From Manganibacter manganicus (GTDB lineage Bacteria > Pseudomonadota > Alphaproteobacteria > Rhizobiales > Rhizobiaceae), in the NCBI RefSeq assembly GCF_002075885.1, contig NZ_MDET01000001.1:228564-292563 (forward strand): a stretch of 64,000 nucleotides of DNA, given 5' to 3'. Under the pieces are notes generated by a model, which saw only the letters and a program-made list of their open reading frames with translations, did no database searches and was not told the DNA's origin. The translations under genes and the position numbers were made by a program. Positions 49,719 to 58,890 of this stretch are shown in pieces (the stretch's first letter is position 1; each line of letters starts with the position of its first letter).

Positions 49719-51098
49719 ATGACTTATCAGAACTATTCGCTGAAGCAGCTTCAGCATATCGATGCGGCGCATCACCTGCATCCCTTCACCGACCACAAGG
49801 AATTGCGGGCGGCCGGCTCGCGTATCATCACACGCGCCGAAGGCCCGTTCATCTATGATCTTGAAGGTGCCGAGATTCTCGACGGTATGGCCGGTCTATG
49901 GTGCGTCAATGTCGGCTATGGCCGCGATGAACTCGCGGATGCCGCTTACAGGCAGATGAAGGAATTACCCTACTACAATTCGTTCTTCAAATGCTCGACG
50001 CCGACGCCGGTGCTCTTGTCCAAGCGGTTGGCCGAAATCGCACCAAAGGGCATCGACCAGGTATTTTATGGATCTTCCGGTTCGGAAGCCAACGATACGG
50101 CGCTGAGGCTGGTGCGTCACTACTGGGCGCTGGAAGGCAAGCCGGAGAAGAACCGCATCATTTCGCGCCAGAACGCCTATCACGGCTCGACCGTGGCCGG
50201 CACGTCGTTGGGCGGCATGGAGCCGATGCATCAGCAACTTGGCGGTGCCGTTCCCAACATTGTGCATGTGATGATGCCTTATGCCTATGAACTAGCGTTA
50301 CCGGGTGAGAGCGATCATGATTTCGGCCTGCGCGCCGCCAGGGCCGTTGAGGACGCCATTCTCGAAGCCGGCGCGGACAAGGTTGCGGCTTTTATCGGCG
50401 AGCCGGTCATGGGTGCGGGCGGGGTGAAGATCCCGCCGGCGAGTTACTGGCCGGAAGTGGAGCGCATCTGTCGCAAATATGACGTCCTGCTGATGCTGGA
50501 CGAAGTTATCACCGGTTACGGCCGCACGGGCGAATGGTTTGCCGCGACGACCTATGGCATTTCGCCCGACACCATCACTACAGCCAAAGCGTTGACGTCA
50601 GGCTATCAGCCGCTTTCGGCGCTGCTGGTCGGCGACCGGATCGCCAGGACGCTGGTGGAAAAATCCGGCGAATTCAATCACGGTTACACCTATTCGGGGC
50701 ATCCGGTTGCTTGTGCGGTAGCGTTGGCGAATCTCGATATTATCGAGAAGGAAGGGCTGGTCGAGAGAGTGAAGACCGACACTGGTCCCTATTTTGCGCA
50801 GGCCCTGCAGGAACAGATTGCCGGTAAAGGGCTTGTCGGGGAGGTGCGTTCCGTCGGGCTGATGGGAGCGATCGAGATCGTCAAGGACAAGGCTACGAAG
50901 GAGCGCTTCGAGGGCAATGGTAAAGCGGCTGTCGTGGTGCGCGATCATGCCATTGCAAATGGCATGATGCTGCGGGCAACCGGCGACACGATGATCCTGT
51001 CGCCGCCGTTGATCTGGACGCGCGCCACTATCGACATGGCCTGCGAGCGCATCGCCAAGGCGCTCGATCTTGCCGAAGCCGATTTACGGGCCATGTGA
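49719..51098 (+). CDS. Class III omega-amino acid/diamine:pyruvate aminotransferase
   Basis: A 459-aa PLP enzyme of the SpuC/omega-transaminase type. GLWCVNVGYGR (59-69) marks the substrate pocket of this group, GSSGSEANDTALRL (118-131) binds PLP phosphate, DEV is at 261-263 and Lys290 (TTAKALTSGY) is the Schiff-base lysine. It moves a terminal amino group, as in beta-alanine, GABA or putrescine, to pyruvate, leaving an aldehyde. ATG 49719 has AGAGGA upstream. It closes the run that starts with the monomeric oxidase and is followed by a strong terminator. Confidence 0.88.
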   Translation: MTYQNYSLKQLQHIDAAHHLHPFTDHKELRAAGSRIITRAEGPFIYDLEGAEILDGMAGLWCVNVGYGRDELADAAYRQMKELPYYNSFFKCSTPTPVLLSKRLAEIAPKGIDQVFYGSSGSEANDTALRLVRHYWALEGKPEKNRIISRQNAYHGSTVAGTSLGGMEPMHQQLGGAVPNIVHVMMPYAYELALPGESDHDFGLRAARAVEDAILEAGADKVAAFIGEPVMGAGGVKIPPASYWPEVERICRKYDVLLMLDEVITGYGRTGEWFAATTYGISPDTITTAKALTSGYQPLSALLVGDRIARTLVEKSGEFNHGYTYSGHPVACAVALANLDIIEKEGLVERVKTDTGPYFAQALQEQIAGKGLVGEVRSVGLMGAIEIVKDKATKERFEGNGKAAVVVRDHAIANGMMLRATGDTMILSPPLIWTRATIDMACERIAKALDLAEADLRAM

Positions 51099-51120
51099 CC
51101 CGGTTGCGGCCGACAACGGA

Positions 51121-51149
51121 AAAGCCGCGCTCTCCAGGAGCGCGGCTTT
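51121..51149 (+). terminator. Strong intrinsic terminator
   Basis: A 12-bp perfect stem (arm AAAGCCGCGCTC) with a 5-base loop and a terminal TTT, 22 bases after the aminotransferase stop. Beyond it, 51150-51365 holds a second 7-bp inverted repeat (GCTCCGG arms, 51198-51226) and AT-rich sequence, but no gene. Confidence 0.85.
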
Positions 51150-51365
51150 GCCAGATACGCATGGCGCTTCGCGACGACAAACCTGCGAAACTTGGCTGCT
51201 CCGGTACGCGAGACCTGATCCGGAGCGCTCAGCGGACTGCGACTTCCGCCTCGCGTTCCGTTCTACAGGCACATCGTTACCGCGTGGTTAGCGAGAGCTT
51301 AATCAAACCTAAATTTTGAAGTTTTTATCCATCGCGTTTTAGAACATGGTAATAAATACTGATAT

Positions 51366-52250
51366 TTACGCCGAATGACCGCGCAGGAATCCGATAATGC
51401 CGGAGAAGTCCACGCCACCATTGCCCTGCTGGTTGAACAGATTGTAAAGTTGGGCCGCTTCTGCGCCGAGCGGTGTGGCCGCGCCGGCTGCCTGTGCCGC
51501 CTCTTGGGCAAGCTTCAAATCCTTCAGCATCAGAGCTGCCGCGAAGCCTGGCTTATAATCTTTGTTGGCAGGCGAGTTCGGCACCGGCCCCGGCACCGGG
51601 CAATAGCTCGTCAGTGACCAGCATTGGCCGGAGGCGGTGGAGGCGACATCGAACAGCGCCTGATGTGACAGGCCGAGCTTTTCGGCGAGCACGAAGGCTT
51701 CCGAAACGCCGATCATGGAAATGCCAAGGATCATGTTGTTGCAAATCTTGGCGGCCTGTCCGGCGCCATCATCGCCGCAATGTACGATGCGACCGGCCAT
51801 GGGTTCGAGAATCGGCTCGGCGCGAGCGAAGGCGTCCTTGCGGCCGCCGGCCATGAAGGTCAGCGACCCGGCCGCAGCGCCGCCGGTGCCACCGGAAACC
51901 GGCGCGTCGATCGAGGCATGGCCGTGTTTCTGGGCGATGGCGTGCGCCTTGCGCGCCGATTCGACGTCGATGGTCGATGAATCGATAAACAGGGTGGCCT
52001 TTTTCGCTTTTGCGGCAATGTCCTCATAAACCGAAAGCACATGTTTTCCGGCTGGCAGCATTGTGATGACGGTTTCGGCCTCTTTCACGGCTGCTCCTGC
52101 GTCGGCCATGATGGTGACGCCGTGCTCCTTTGCGACGGCAAGATTCTCCGGCATGAGGTCGAAGCCGAGCACCGTATGGCCGGCCTTGACGAGATTGGCG
52201 GCCATCGGGTTGCCCATATTACCGAGGCCAATGAAAGCGATGGTGGTCAT
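51366..52250 (-). CDS. mmsB: 3-hydroxyisobutyrate dehydrogenase
   Basis: A 294-aa NAD-dependent beta-hydroxyacid dehydrogenase in valine breakdown, oxidising 3-hydroxyisobutyrate to methylmalonate semialdehyde. The signature FIGLGNMGNPMAANLVKAG is at residues 6-24; DAPVSGGTGGAAAG is the substrate loop and GQAAKICNNM carries the catalytic lysine. ATG 52250 follows GGAAAATAGC and lies two bases from the stop of the acyl-CoA dehydrogenase gene, so the two are one unit. Confidence 0.93.
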   Translation of the reverse strand: MTTIAFIGLGNMGNPMAANLVKAGHTVLGFDLMPENLAVAKEHGVTIMADAGAAVKEAETVITMLPAGKHVLSVYEDIAAKAKKATLFIDSSTIDVESARKAHAIAQKHGHASIDAPVSGGTGGAAAGSLTFMAGGRKDAFARAEPILEPMAGRIVHCGDDGAGQAAKICNNMILGISMIGVSEAFVLAEKLGLSHQALFDVASTASGQCWSLTSYCPVPGPVPNSPANKDYKPGFAAALMLKDLKLAQEAAQAAGAATPLGAEAAQLYNLFNQQGNGGVDFSGIIGFLRGHSA

Positions 52251-52252
52251 TG

Positions 52253-53419
52253 CTATTTTCCTATCAGATGCCGCGCGACGATGACGCGCATGATCTCGTT
52301 GGTGCCTTCCAGGATCTGGTGAACGCGCAGGTCTCGCACCAGCTTCTCGATGCCGTAATCGTGCAGGTAGCCGTAACCGCCGAACAGTTGCAGCGCCTGA
52401 TTGGCGACCTCGAAGCCGGTGTCGGTGACGAAGCGCTTGGCCATGGCTGACCATTTGGAGGCATCGGGAGCTTTGACATCTAGCTTCGAAGCCGCCGCAT
52501 AGAGAAAGATGCGTGCCGCCTGAAGTTCCGTTTCCATATCGGCCAGCCGGAATTGCAATGCCTGGAACTGGTCGATGGTCTTGCCGAAGGCTTTCCGCTC
52601 GCTGGTATAGGCCAGCGCCTTTTCCAGCGCCGAGTGCGCGCCGCCGAGCGAGCAGGCGGCGATGTTGAGGCGGCCGCCATCAAGGCCGGCCATGGCGATG
52701 GAGAAACCCGCACCTTCCGTCGAGAGCAGGTTTTCTGCCGGCACCATGCAATCCTCGAAGATCACTTGGCGGGTGGATTGCAGGTGCCAGCCCATCTTGT
52801 GCTCGAGCGCGCCGAAGCCGAGGCCGGGCGCATCCTTGGGCACGACAAAGGTGGAAATGCCCTTCGGGCCATCGGCGCCGGTTCGCGCCATGACGACATA
52901 AACATCGCTGTCGCCGGCGCCGGAGATGAATTGCTTGGCGCCGTTCAGCACATAATCCCCACCGCTGCGCACGGCCTTGGTCTTCAGCGCGGCGGCATCC
53001 GAGCCGGAACCTGGTTCGGTCAGGCAATAGCTTGCCAGCCATTCCATCGACGTCAGCTTAGGCAAGAAGCGCTGGCGCTGCTCCTCATTGCCGAAGCGGT
53101 CGACCATTGAGGCCGCCATATTGTGAATGGAGATGAAAGAAGAAAAGGCCGGGCAGGCTTTAGCCAGCGCCTCGAAGATCAGCACTGCGTCCAGCCGGCC
53201 GAGCGCGGAGCCTCCGACATCCTCGCGGACATAGATGCCACCGAGGCCGAGCGGCCCTGTCTCGCGGATGACATCGCTGGGGAAATGCCGGTTGCGGTCC
53301 CAGTCAAGCGCGTTGGGCGCGACACGCTCGGCCGCGAAAGCGCCGGCCATGGCCTGGATCGCGCGCTGGTCTTCGTTGAGTTCGAACTGGCCGCCGGCCG
53401 CTTGCACAACGCTGTCCAT
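52253..53419 (-). CDS. Acyl-CoA dehydrogenase, probable isobutyryl-CoA dehydrogenase
   Basis: A 388-aa FAD acyl-CoA dehydrogenase. YCLTEPGSGSDAAAL is the family's first signature, ERKAFGKTIDQFQALQF the second, and the base glutamate lies in QILEGTNEIMR near the C-terminus. Coupling to mmsB points to isobutyryl-CoA in the valine pathway. The ATG follows GGGAGAAGG. The enoyl-CoA hydratase and hydrolase of the pathway are not in the window. Confidence 0.9.
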   Translation of the reverse strand: MDSVVQAAGGQFELNEDQRAIQAMAGAFAAERVAPNALDWDRNRHFPSDVIRETGPLGLGGIYVREDVGGSALGRLDAVLIFEALAKACPAFSSFISIHNMAASMVDRFGNEEQRQRFLPKLTSMEWLASYCLTEPGSGSDAAALKTKAVRSGGDYVLNGAKQFISGAGDSDVYVVMARTGADGPKGISTFVVPKDAPGLGFGALEHKMGWHLQSTRQVIFEDCMVPAENLLSTEGAGFSIAMAGLDGGRLNIAACSLGGAHSALEKALAYTSERKAFGKTIDQFQALQFRLADMETELQAARIFLYAAASKLDVKAPDASKWSAMAKRFVTDTGFEVANQALQLFGGYGYLHDYGIEKLVRDLRVHQILEGTNEIMRVIVARHLIGK

Positions 53420-53575
53420 GGCCTTCTCCCGAATGTCGTTTTTGGCTATGCGCGAAAATCAATCTAGACCAATGATGCGCCCGCGCAACCCGACGATGAG
53501 CGCAGCCGCTGTGCGTGGATTGGTGTTCGGCGACGGGTATGGCTGCAAATTTTGGTGATCAGTGAGGTCAGGTGA

Positions 53576-55045
53576 ATGGCGCGTGCAATCATGCTGCAAG
53601 GCACGGGGTCCGATGTCGGCAAGACGGTGCTGGTGGCCGGGCTTTGCCGGGCTGCGGCGAGGCGGGGGCTGAAAGTTCGGCCGTTCAAGCCGCAAAACAT
53701 GTCTAACAATGCGGCGGTTGCGGATTTGCCGGGAGAGGCGGGGGGCGGCGAGATCGGTCGGGCGCAGTGGCTCCAGGCTGTTGCGTGCGGTGTTGAGCCA
53801 ACGGTCCACATGAACCCGGTCCTGCTCAAGCCCCAGACCGATATTGGCGCGCAGGTGGTGGTGCAAGGCAAGGTCATAGGCGAGGCGCAGGCGCGCGATT
53901 ACCAGACTCTCAAGGGCCAACTGATGGATGCTGTACTCGATTCATGGCAGCAGGTCGGCGAGGGTGCCGACCTCGTCATCGTCGAGGGTGCGGGTTCACC
54001 CGCGGAGATCAATTTGCGGGCGCGCGACGTCGCCAATATGGGCTTCGCCACGCGCGCCAAGGTGCCGGTGGTTCTTGTCGGCGATATCGATCGGGGTGGC
54101 GTCATCGCTTCGATTGCGGGGACGCATCTGATCCTGCCGGAAGAAGACAGGCAAATGATTGTCGGCATTCTGATCAACAAATTCCGTGGTGACGTTTCGC
54201 TGTTCGACGACGGGATCGCCGCAATCGAGAAATTCACCGGCTGGCAATGCTTTGGTGTCGTGCCGTGGCTGAAATCGGCGGCGCGGCTGCCTTCGGAGGA
54301 TTCGGTGGTGCTGGAGCGGCTGGCTTCCGGCGAGAAGCGTGCGTTGAAGGTGGCGGTGCCGATGCTGTCGCGCATCGCCAATTTCGACGATCTCGATCCG
54401 CTCAAAGCGGAGCCGCAAATCGAAGTCGTGTTCGTGCCGCCCGGCAAACCGTTACCGCCGGATGCCGGACTGGTTGTTCTTCCCGGCTCGAAATCCACCA
54501 TAGGCGATCTCCTCATGCTGCGCGAAAACGGCTGGGACGGCGACCTTGCCGCACATCGGCGGCGCGGCGGTCACATTGTCGGCATTTGCGGCGGTTTTCA
54601 GATGCTCGGCCGCCGCGTGCGTGACCCACAGGGAATTGAAGGTGGCGTCACCGAAACGGAGGGGCTTTGTTTGCTCGATGTGGAGACGATCATGGAACCG
54701 GAGAAAACCGTGCGCAATGTCGAGGCGCGCTCAGCGGCGTTCGACGTGCCTTTGTCCGGTTATGAAATCCATCTTGGTCGCACGACCGGGCCGGATTGCC
54801 GGCGTCCCGTCGCGCTGATCGAGGGTATCGAGGATGGTGCGACGTCTGCCGATGGAAAGGTGTTCGGCACCTATCTGCACGGAATTTTCGGTGCGGACCG
54901 ATTTCGAGCGATGTTCCTCAAGGGGCTCGGCATCACTGAAGCGGGCACCAGTTACCGTGCCGAGGTTGAAAAAGCCTTGGACGAGATTGCGGTCGAACTG
55001 GAGCGCCACCTCGACTGCGATGCGATCTTCGCTGCGGCCCGGTAA
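53576..55045 (+). CDS. cobQ: Cobyric acid synthase
   Basis: A 489-aa enzyme that amidates adenosylcobyrinic a,c-diamide at four side chains in cobalamin synthesis. The N-terminal ATP domain has MLQGTGSDVGKT (6-17), followed by FKPQNMSNN; the C-terminal glutamine amidotransferase domain has the catalytic Cys in VGICGGFQMLG and a late His in GTYLHGIF. It stands alone among valine and transport genes, not in a cob operon. I see no cobalamin riboswitch in the 156-base upstream space. Its product supports the corrinoid proteins. Confidence 0.96.
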   Translation: MARAIMLQGTGSDVGKTVLVAGLCRAAARRGLKVRPFKPQNMSNNAAVADLPGEAGGGEIGRAQWLQAVACGVEPTVHMNPVLLKPQTDIGAQVVVQGKVIGEAQARDYQTLKGQLMDAVLDSWQQVGEGADLVIVEGAGSPAEINLRARDVANMGFATRAKVPVVLVGDIDRGGVIASIAGTHLILPEEDRQMIVGILINKFRGDVSLFDDGIAAIEKFTGWQCFGVVPWLKSAARLPSEDSVVLERLASGEKRALKVAVPMLSRIANFDDLDPLKAEPQIEVVFVPPGKPLPPDAGLVVLPGSKSTIGDLLMLRENGWDGDLAAHRRRGGHIVGICGGFQMLGRRVRDPQGIEGGVTETEGLCLLDVETIMEPEKTVRNVEARSAAFDVPLSGYEIHLGRTTGPDCRRPVALIEGIEDGATSADGKVFGTYLHGIFGADRFRAMFLKGLGITEAGTSYRAEVEKALDEIAVELERHLDCDAIFAAAR

Positions 55046-55051
55046 TGCCGG

Positions 55052-55837
55052 TTACATACCGACCAGGACGCGCAATGGATTCGCGGGATCGGAGAGAAGT
55101 TTCATTGCCAGCGCTACACACATCAGAACCAGAAGCGGTTTGATCAGGTTCGCGCCGTTGCGGATGGCCAGTAGCGCGCCGGTGCGCGCGCCAAGGAACT
55201 GCGCTGCGCCCATCAGCAGGCCGATCTTCCAGTAGATCACCCCGACAACCGCGAACACGGCAAATCCGCCAAGATTGGAGGCGAAATTGAGCAACTTGGT
55301 GTGCGCGGTCGCCTTGAGAACGCCGAAGCCTGCAAGCGTGACAAAAGCCAACATATAGAACGAGCCCGCGCCGGGGCCGAAAAGGCCGTCATAGAAACCG
55401 ACCAGCGGTGCCATTGTCAGGCCGAACAACACCGGAGACATGCGCTCGGTCCTGTCCACGTCGTTCATATTCGGCTTGAAGGCAAAAAACAGCGCAATCA
55501 GGATGAGCACGATCGGCAGTGCCGCACTCAACCATGCGCCGGGTATCACGGTCGCGGCCAATGCACCCAGTGCACTGCCCAGGAAGGCCATCACGGCGGA
55601 CCGAATCTGGCGGCGCGGCTCGACCTGTCCCTTGGAAGCATAGGTCAGGGTGGCCGAGGCGGAACCGAACAGGCCCTGAATTTTGTTGGTGCCGAGAGCT
55701 TCGACCGGCGAGAGGCCTGCAAGCAGCAGGGCAGGGACGGTAATCAGCCCTCCGCCACCGGCAATCGAATCGACGAAGCCGGCGATGAAGGAAGCCACGG
55801 CCAGCATCGTGACGGTCTGGAGTGCGAGGTCGAACAT
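55052..55837 (-). CDS. TSUP (TauE/SafE) family permease
   Basis: A 261-aa inner-membrane protein with seven to eight hydrophobic helices; SFIAGFVDSIAGGGGLITVP near the N-terminus and GFYDGLFGPGAGSF in the middle are the two family repeats. Members export or import sulfonates, sulfite or organic anions. ATG 55837 is chosen at the first helix; its ribosome site is poor. It is convergent with cobQ, six bases apart. Confidence 0.87.
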   Translation of the reverse strand: MFDLALQTVTMLAVASFIAGFVDSIAGGGGLITVPALLLAGLSPVEALGTNKIQGLFGSASATLTYASKGQVEPRRQIRSAVMAFLGSALGALAATVIPGAWLSAALPIVLILIALFFAFKPNMNDVDRTERMSPVLFGLTMAPLVGFYDGLFGPGAGSFYMLAFVTLAGFGVLKATAHTKLLNFASNLGGFAVFAVVGVIYWKIGLLMGAAQFLGARTGALLAIRNGANLIKPLLVLMCVALAMKLLSDPANPLRVLVGM

Positions 55838-55943
55838 GATGAGCCGGGAGCAGGGCGAAGGATGCCCTGCTTCGACCACAGCGGCCACGATTGCACAATG
55901 CCGATTTCAAGATAATGATATGCTTTCGCTGGAGAAGTAGCCC

Positions 55944-56375
55944 ATGGCCATTGCCCTGCTGGATCAGATGCTTGCTCTTTTCGAGGGCGATCCGGGCGTG
56001 CGCAAGGTGGCGGACGATCCCGCACTTTCGGCCGAACTCCTGATGCTGTTTCGCATGATCCTGGCCGATGGCACGGTCAGCGAAAGTGAGATGGATGCGT
56101 TCAGGCGCATTTGTCTGGAATCCTTTGATATTCCCGAAACCAGTATTGACGATGTGATCGAGTATCTGAACGATTTTGGTTATGAGACCGATGGAGTTCA
56201 GGCGATCGCAGTTTTTCGGGATCTCAGCATGGATCGACGCAGGTTGCTCGCCCGCCATATGGCCGAGATTGCAAGAGCAGACCGGCATCTTGCCGAGAAC
56301 GAGGTGCGCTTGTTGCGTCGTACACTGGAAGTACTCGGCATCAGCCCTGTGTCGGCGGTGGACGAGCAACAATAG
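55944..56375 (+). CDS. TerB-like domain protein
   Basis: A 143-aa all-helical soluble protein of the TerB/DjlA-N type. MILADGTVSESEMDAFRRI and AEIARADRHLAENEVRLL carry the paired Asp/Glu positions of the metal-binding helices. The name comes from tellurite-resistance operons, but stand-alone copies in alphaproteobacteria have no known role. It is convergent with the ABC transporter gene, 23 bases apart. Confidence 0.82.
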   Translation: MAIALLDQMLALFEGDPGVRKVADDPALSAELLMLFRMILADGTVSESEMDAFRRICLESFDIPETSIDDVIEYLNDFGYETDGVQAIAVFRDLSMDRRRLLARHMAEIARADRHLAENEVRLLRRTLEVLGISPVSAVDEQQ

Positions 56376-56398
56376 ATCACTTTTTACGGGCGGGGCGC

Positions 56399-58024
56399 TC
56401 ACCCTTGCTCTTGCAATTTTCTCGCCAAGGCTCGATGCAAATCGGGAGCGGCGGCCACGAGCGCCTGAGCGGCTTCGGATTGGGGATGGTCGAGTATCTC
56501 CTTGGTCGCGCCTCGTTCCACGATCCGCCCTGCGTGCATGACCATGACGTCGTCGGTGATGGCGCGGGCGACTGTGAGATCATGGGTGATGAACAGATAG
56601 GCAATGCCCAGCCTGCTGTTCAAATCGGCCAAGAGGTCGAGGATTTGCGCGCGGATCGATACATCCAGGGCAGAGACGGGTTCGTCCGCAACCACCAGCT
56701 TCGGGCGCGTGATAATGGCGCGGGCGATGGACAGGCGCTGGCGTTGGCCACCCGAGAATTCGTGCGGGTATTTATCCAGGTCGGAAGGGATGAGCCCGAC
56801 CTCGGCAAGTGCGTCCTCTGCCATATTACGACGCTCGGTGCGCGACGGCGCTTTTTCCAGAAGGTGCAACGGTTCGGTGACGAGCCTTTCCACCTTCTGG
56901 CGCGGGTCGAAGGAGCCATAGGGGTCCTGAAACACTGCCTGCATGCCACGGCGGGCCAGTTTCAATTCGTGCTCTCGCTTGTCGGTAATGGTTTCATCAC
57001 GAAACCGGATGGTTCCGGCACTTGGACGATCAAGCGCCAGGATCATTCGCGCCAGGGTGGACTTGCCGCAACCGGAGCGACCAACCAATGCCGTCGATTG
57101 GCCGGCGAGCATTGAAAAGGAGACATTATCCACTGCGCGAAGGGGTTCTCCATGCCGCAACCATGCGGTGCGTGAGCCTGGATAGTCGCGGGTCAGTGAT
57201 TCCACGACAAGCAAGGGCGTGTGGTTCTTCTCCTGTGCAGGAGAGACAGGCCGTTGCGGCACATGCATGGAGGCCTGGGCCAGTTGCCGTGTGTAGGGAT
57301 GGCGTTGCCTGGAGAGGGTCTCAGCCGTCTTGCCGGCTTCCAGCACTTCTCCACGGCGCAGAATGGTGATGCGGTCGGTCATTTCAGTGACGACGGCGAG
57401 ATCGTGCGAGATCAGTAGCAAGCCCATGCGGTTTTCAGTAACGAGATCGCGCAGCAGATCGAGGATTTGCACCTGCAGGACCACGTCGAGCGCCGTGGTT
57501 GGTTCATCGGCGATCAGCAATTTGGGTTTGAGCGCGCAGGCGATGGCGATCACAACGCGCTGGCGCTGACCACCCGACAATTCGTGCGGATAGCGCGAGA
57601 GCGGAAATTTTTCCGCGGGCAGACCGACGCGGTCGAGCATGATGCGCGCCTGCTCTTCTGCTTCGGCGCGGCTTGCCCTGTTGTGCCAGCGTATGCCTTC
57701 CGCCACCTGCTCACCGATGGTCTTCAGCGGGTTCAACGCGGTCATCGGCTCCTGAAACACCATGCCGACCTCTTTGCCACGCAAGAGGCACATGCGTTCC
57801 TCGTCGGTGGCGAGTATATCGATGCCGCCCAGCGTCACGCGGCCCGTGGTGTGGGCGCCAAAAGGCAGCAATTGCATGATGGTGAGTGCCGTCAAGGACT
57901 TGCCGGAGCCGGATTCACCGACAAGCCCCATGATCTCGCCCGGCGCTACGGAAATATCTATGTCCTTCAAGATCGGCTGGTCACCGATGTTCAGCGACAG
58001 GTTGTCGATTTCAAGCAGGCTCAT
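56399..58024 (-). CDS. Dipeptide-type ABC transporter, fused dual ATPase
   Basis: A 541-aa protein joining two ATPase domains (DppD-DppF fused, YejF type). Walker A motifs are GESGSGKS (first) and GRSGCGKS (second); the signatures are LSGGQRQR and FSGGQRQR. It powers import of peptides or similar small compounds. ATG 58024 overlaps the permease stop by four bases. It is the last of four genes in the order binding protein, permease B, permease C, ATPase. Confidence 0.93.
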   Translation of the reverse strand: MSLLEIDNLSLNIGDQPILKDIDISVAPGEIMGLVGESGSGKSLTALTIMQLLPFGAHTTGRVTLGGIDILATDEERMCLLRGKEVGMVFQEPMTALNPLKTIGEQVAEGIRWHNRASRAEAEEQARIMLDRVGLPAEKFPLSRYPHELSGGQRQRVVIAIACALKPKLLIADEPTTALDVVLQVQILDLLRDLVTENRMGLLLISHDLAVVTEMTDRITILRRGEVLEAGKTAETLSRQRHPYTRQLAQASMHVPQRPVSPAQEKNHTPLLVVESLTRDYPGSRTAWLRHGEPLRAVDNVSFSMLAGQSTALVGRSGCGKSTLARMILALDRPSAGTIRFRDETITDKREHELKLARRGMQAVFQDPYGSFDPRQKVERLVTEPLHLLEKAPSRTERRNMAEDALAEVGLIPSDLDKYPHEFSGGQRQRLSIARAIITRPKLVVADEPVSALDVSIRAQILDLLADLNSRLGIAYLFITHDLTVARAITDDVMVMHAGRIVERGATKEILDHPQSEAAQALVAAAPDLHRALARKLQEQG

Positions 58025-58890
58025 TGCCGTCGCCTTGATCTCGGATCGAGGATATCGGCGAGCCCGTCGCCGAGCAGATTGAACCCAAGCACGGTTATGG
58101 CAATGGCCATGCCCGGAAACATGGCCATCCATGGCGCGACTGTCATGCGCGTCTGGGCGTCGAACAGCATGCGGCCCCAACTTGGCATGGGCGGCTGCGC
58201 GCCGAGCCCGACATAGGACAGACCTGCTTCAGCCAAGATGCCAAGTGCGAACTGGATGGAGCCCTGCACCAGAAGCAGGGTGGCGATGTTGGGCAAGATA
58301 TGCTCGATCGTGATCAGTATCTTGCCTTTCCCGGCAGTACGGGCGGCAAGGATGAATTCGCGCGGCCAGATGGAGAGCGCGCCCGCTCGGGCGACACGCG
58401 CGAAAACCGGAATGTTGAAAATGCCAATGGCAATAATTGCGTTGAGCGCACCCGGTCCGAAAACTGCGGTAATCATGATTGCCGAAAGCAGGGCTGGAAA
58501 GGCAAAGACCAGATCGTTCAGGCGCATGACCGCCTCGTCCAACATGCCGCCGCGTGCCGCCGCAAGGCAGCCAAGTGGCACCCCTATGCCCATGCCTATG
58601 CCTACCGCCACCAGTGCGACGGCGATGGAGTTGCGTGCGCCCACCATGATCATGGACAGGATATCGCGGCCGAAATGATCGGTTCCGAACCAATGCGCCA
58701 GAGAAGGCGGCCGTGTTCTGTCGGCGATAACGAGCCTGGTTACGTCATAGGGCGTCCAGACATAGGAAATCAAAGCCACGGCCGCGACAGCCACGGCTAT
58801 CACCAGACCGATCACGAACGAACGGTTGGAAAGCGCCCTGCGCAGCAGGGAAGCCGACCTATCGCCAAGCAAGGAAGCATGGAGTGTCAT
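58021..58890 (-). CDS. Dipeptide-type ABC transporter permease (DppC-like)
   Basis: A 289-aa permease with six hydrophobic helices; HWFGTDHFGRDILSMIMVGA is the typical DppC start and EFILAARTAGKGK the EAA coupling loop. It pairs with the DppB-like permease, whose gene overlaps it by four bases, and with the fused ATPase downstream. Confidence 0.92.
   Translation of the reverse strand: MTLHASLLGDRSASLLRRALSNRSFVIGLVIAVAVAAVALISYVWTPYDVTRLVIADRTRPPSLAHWFGTDHFGRDILSMIMVGARNSIAVALVAVGIGMGIGVPLGCLAAARGGMLDEAVMRLNDLVFAFPALLSAIMITAVFGPGALNAIIAIGIFNIPVFARVARAGALSIWPREFILAARTAGKGKILITIEHILPNIATLLLVQGSIQFALGILAEAGLSYVGLGAQPPMPSWGRMLFDAQTRMTVAPWMAMFPGMAIAITVLGFNLLGDGLADILDPRSRRRQ

Noticed and set aside
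51150-51365. tRNA or small RNA gene in the gap after the aminotransferase
   Set aside because: No cloverleaf or T-loop signature; only an inverted repeat with a long loop.
53420-53575. Cobalamin riboswitch before cobQ
   Set aside because: The gap is short and I could not find the conserved B12-box or paired stems.
55944-56375. Tellurite-resistance operon
   Set aside because: Only a lone TerB-like domain is present; no terC, terD or terZ neighbour is seen.
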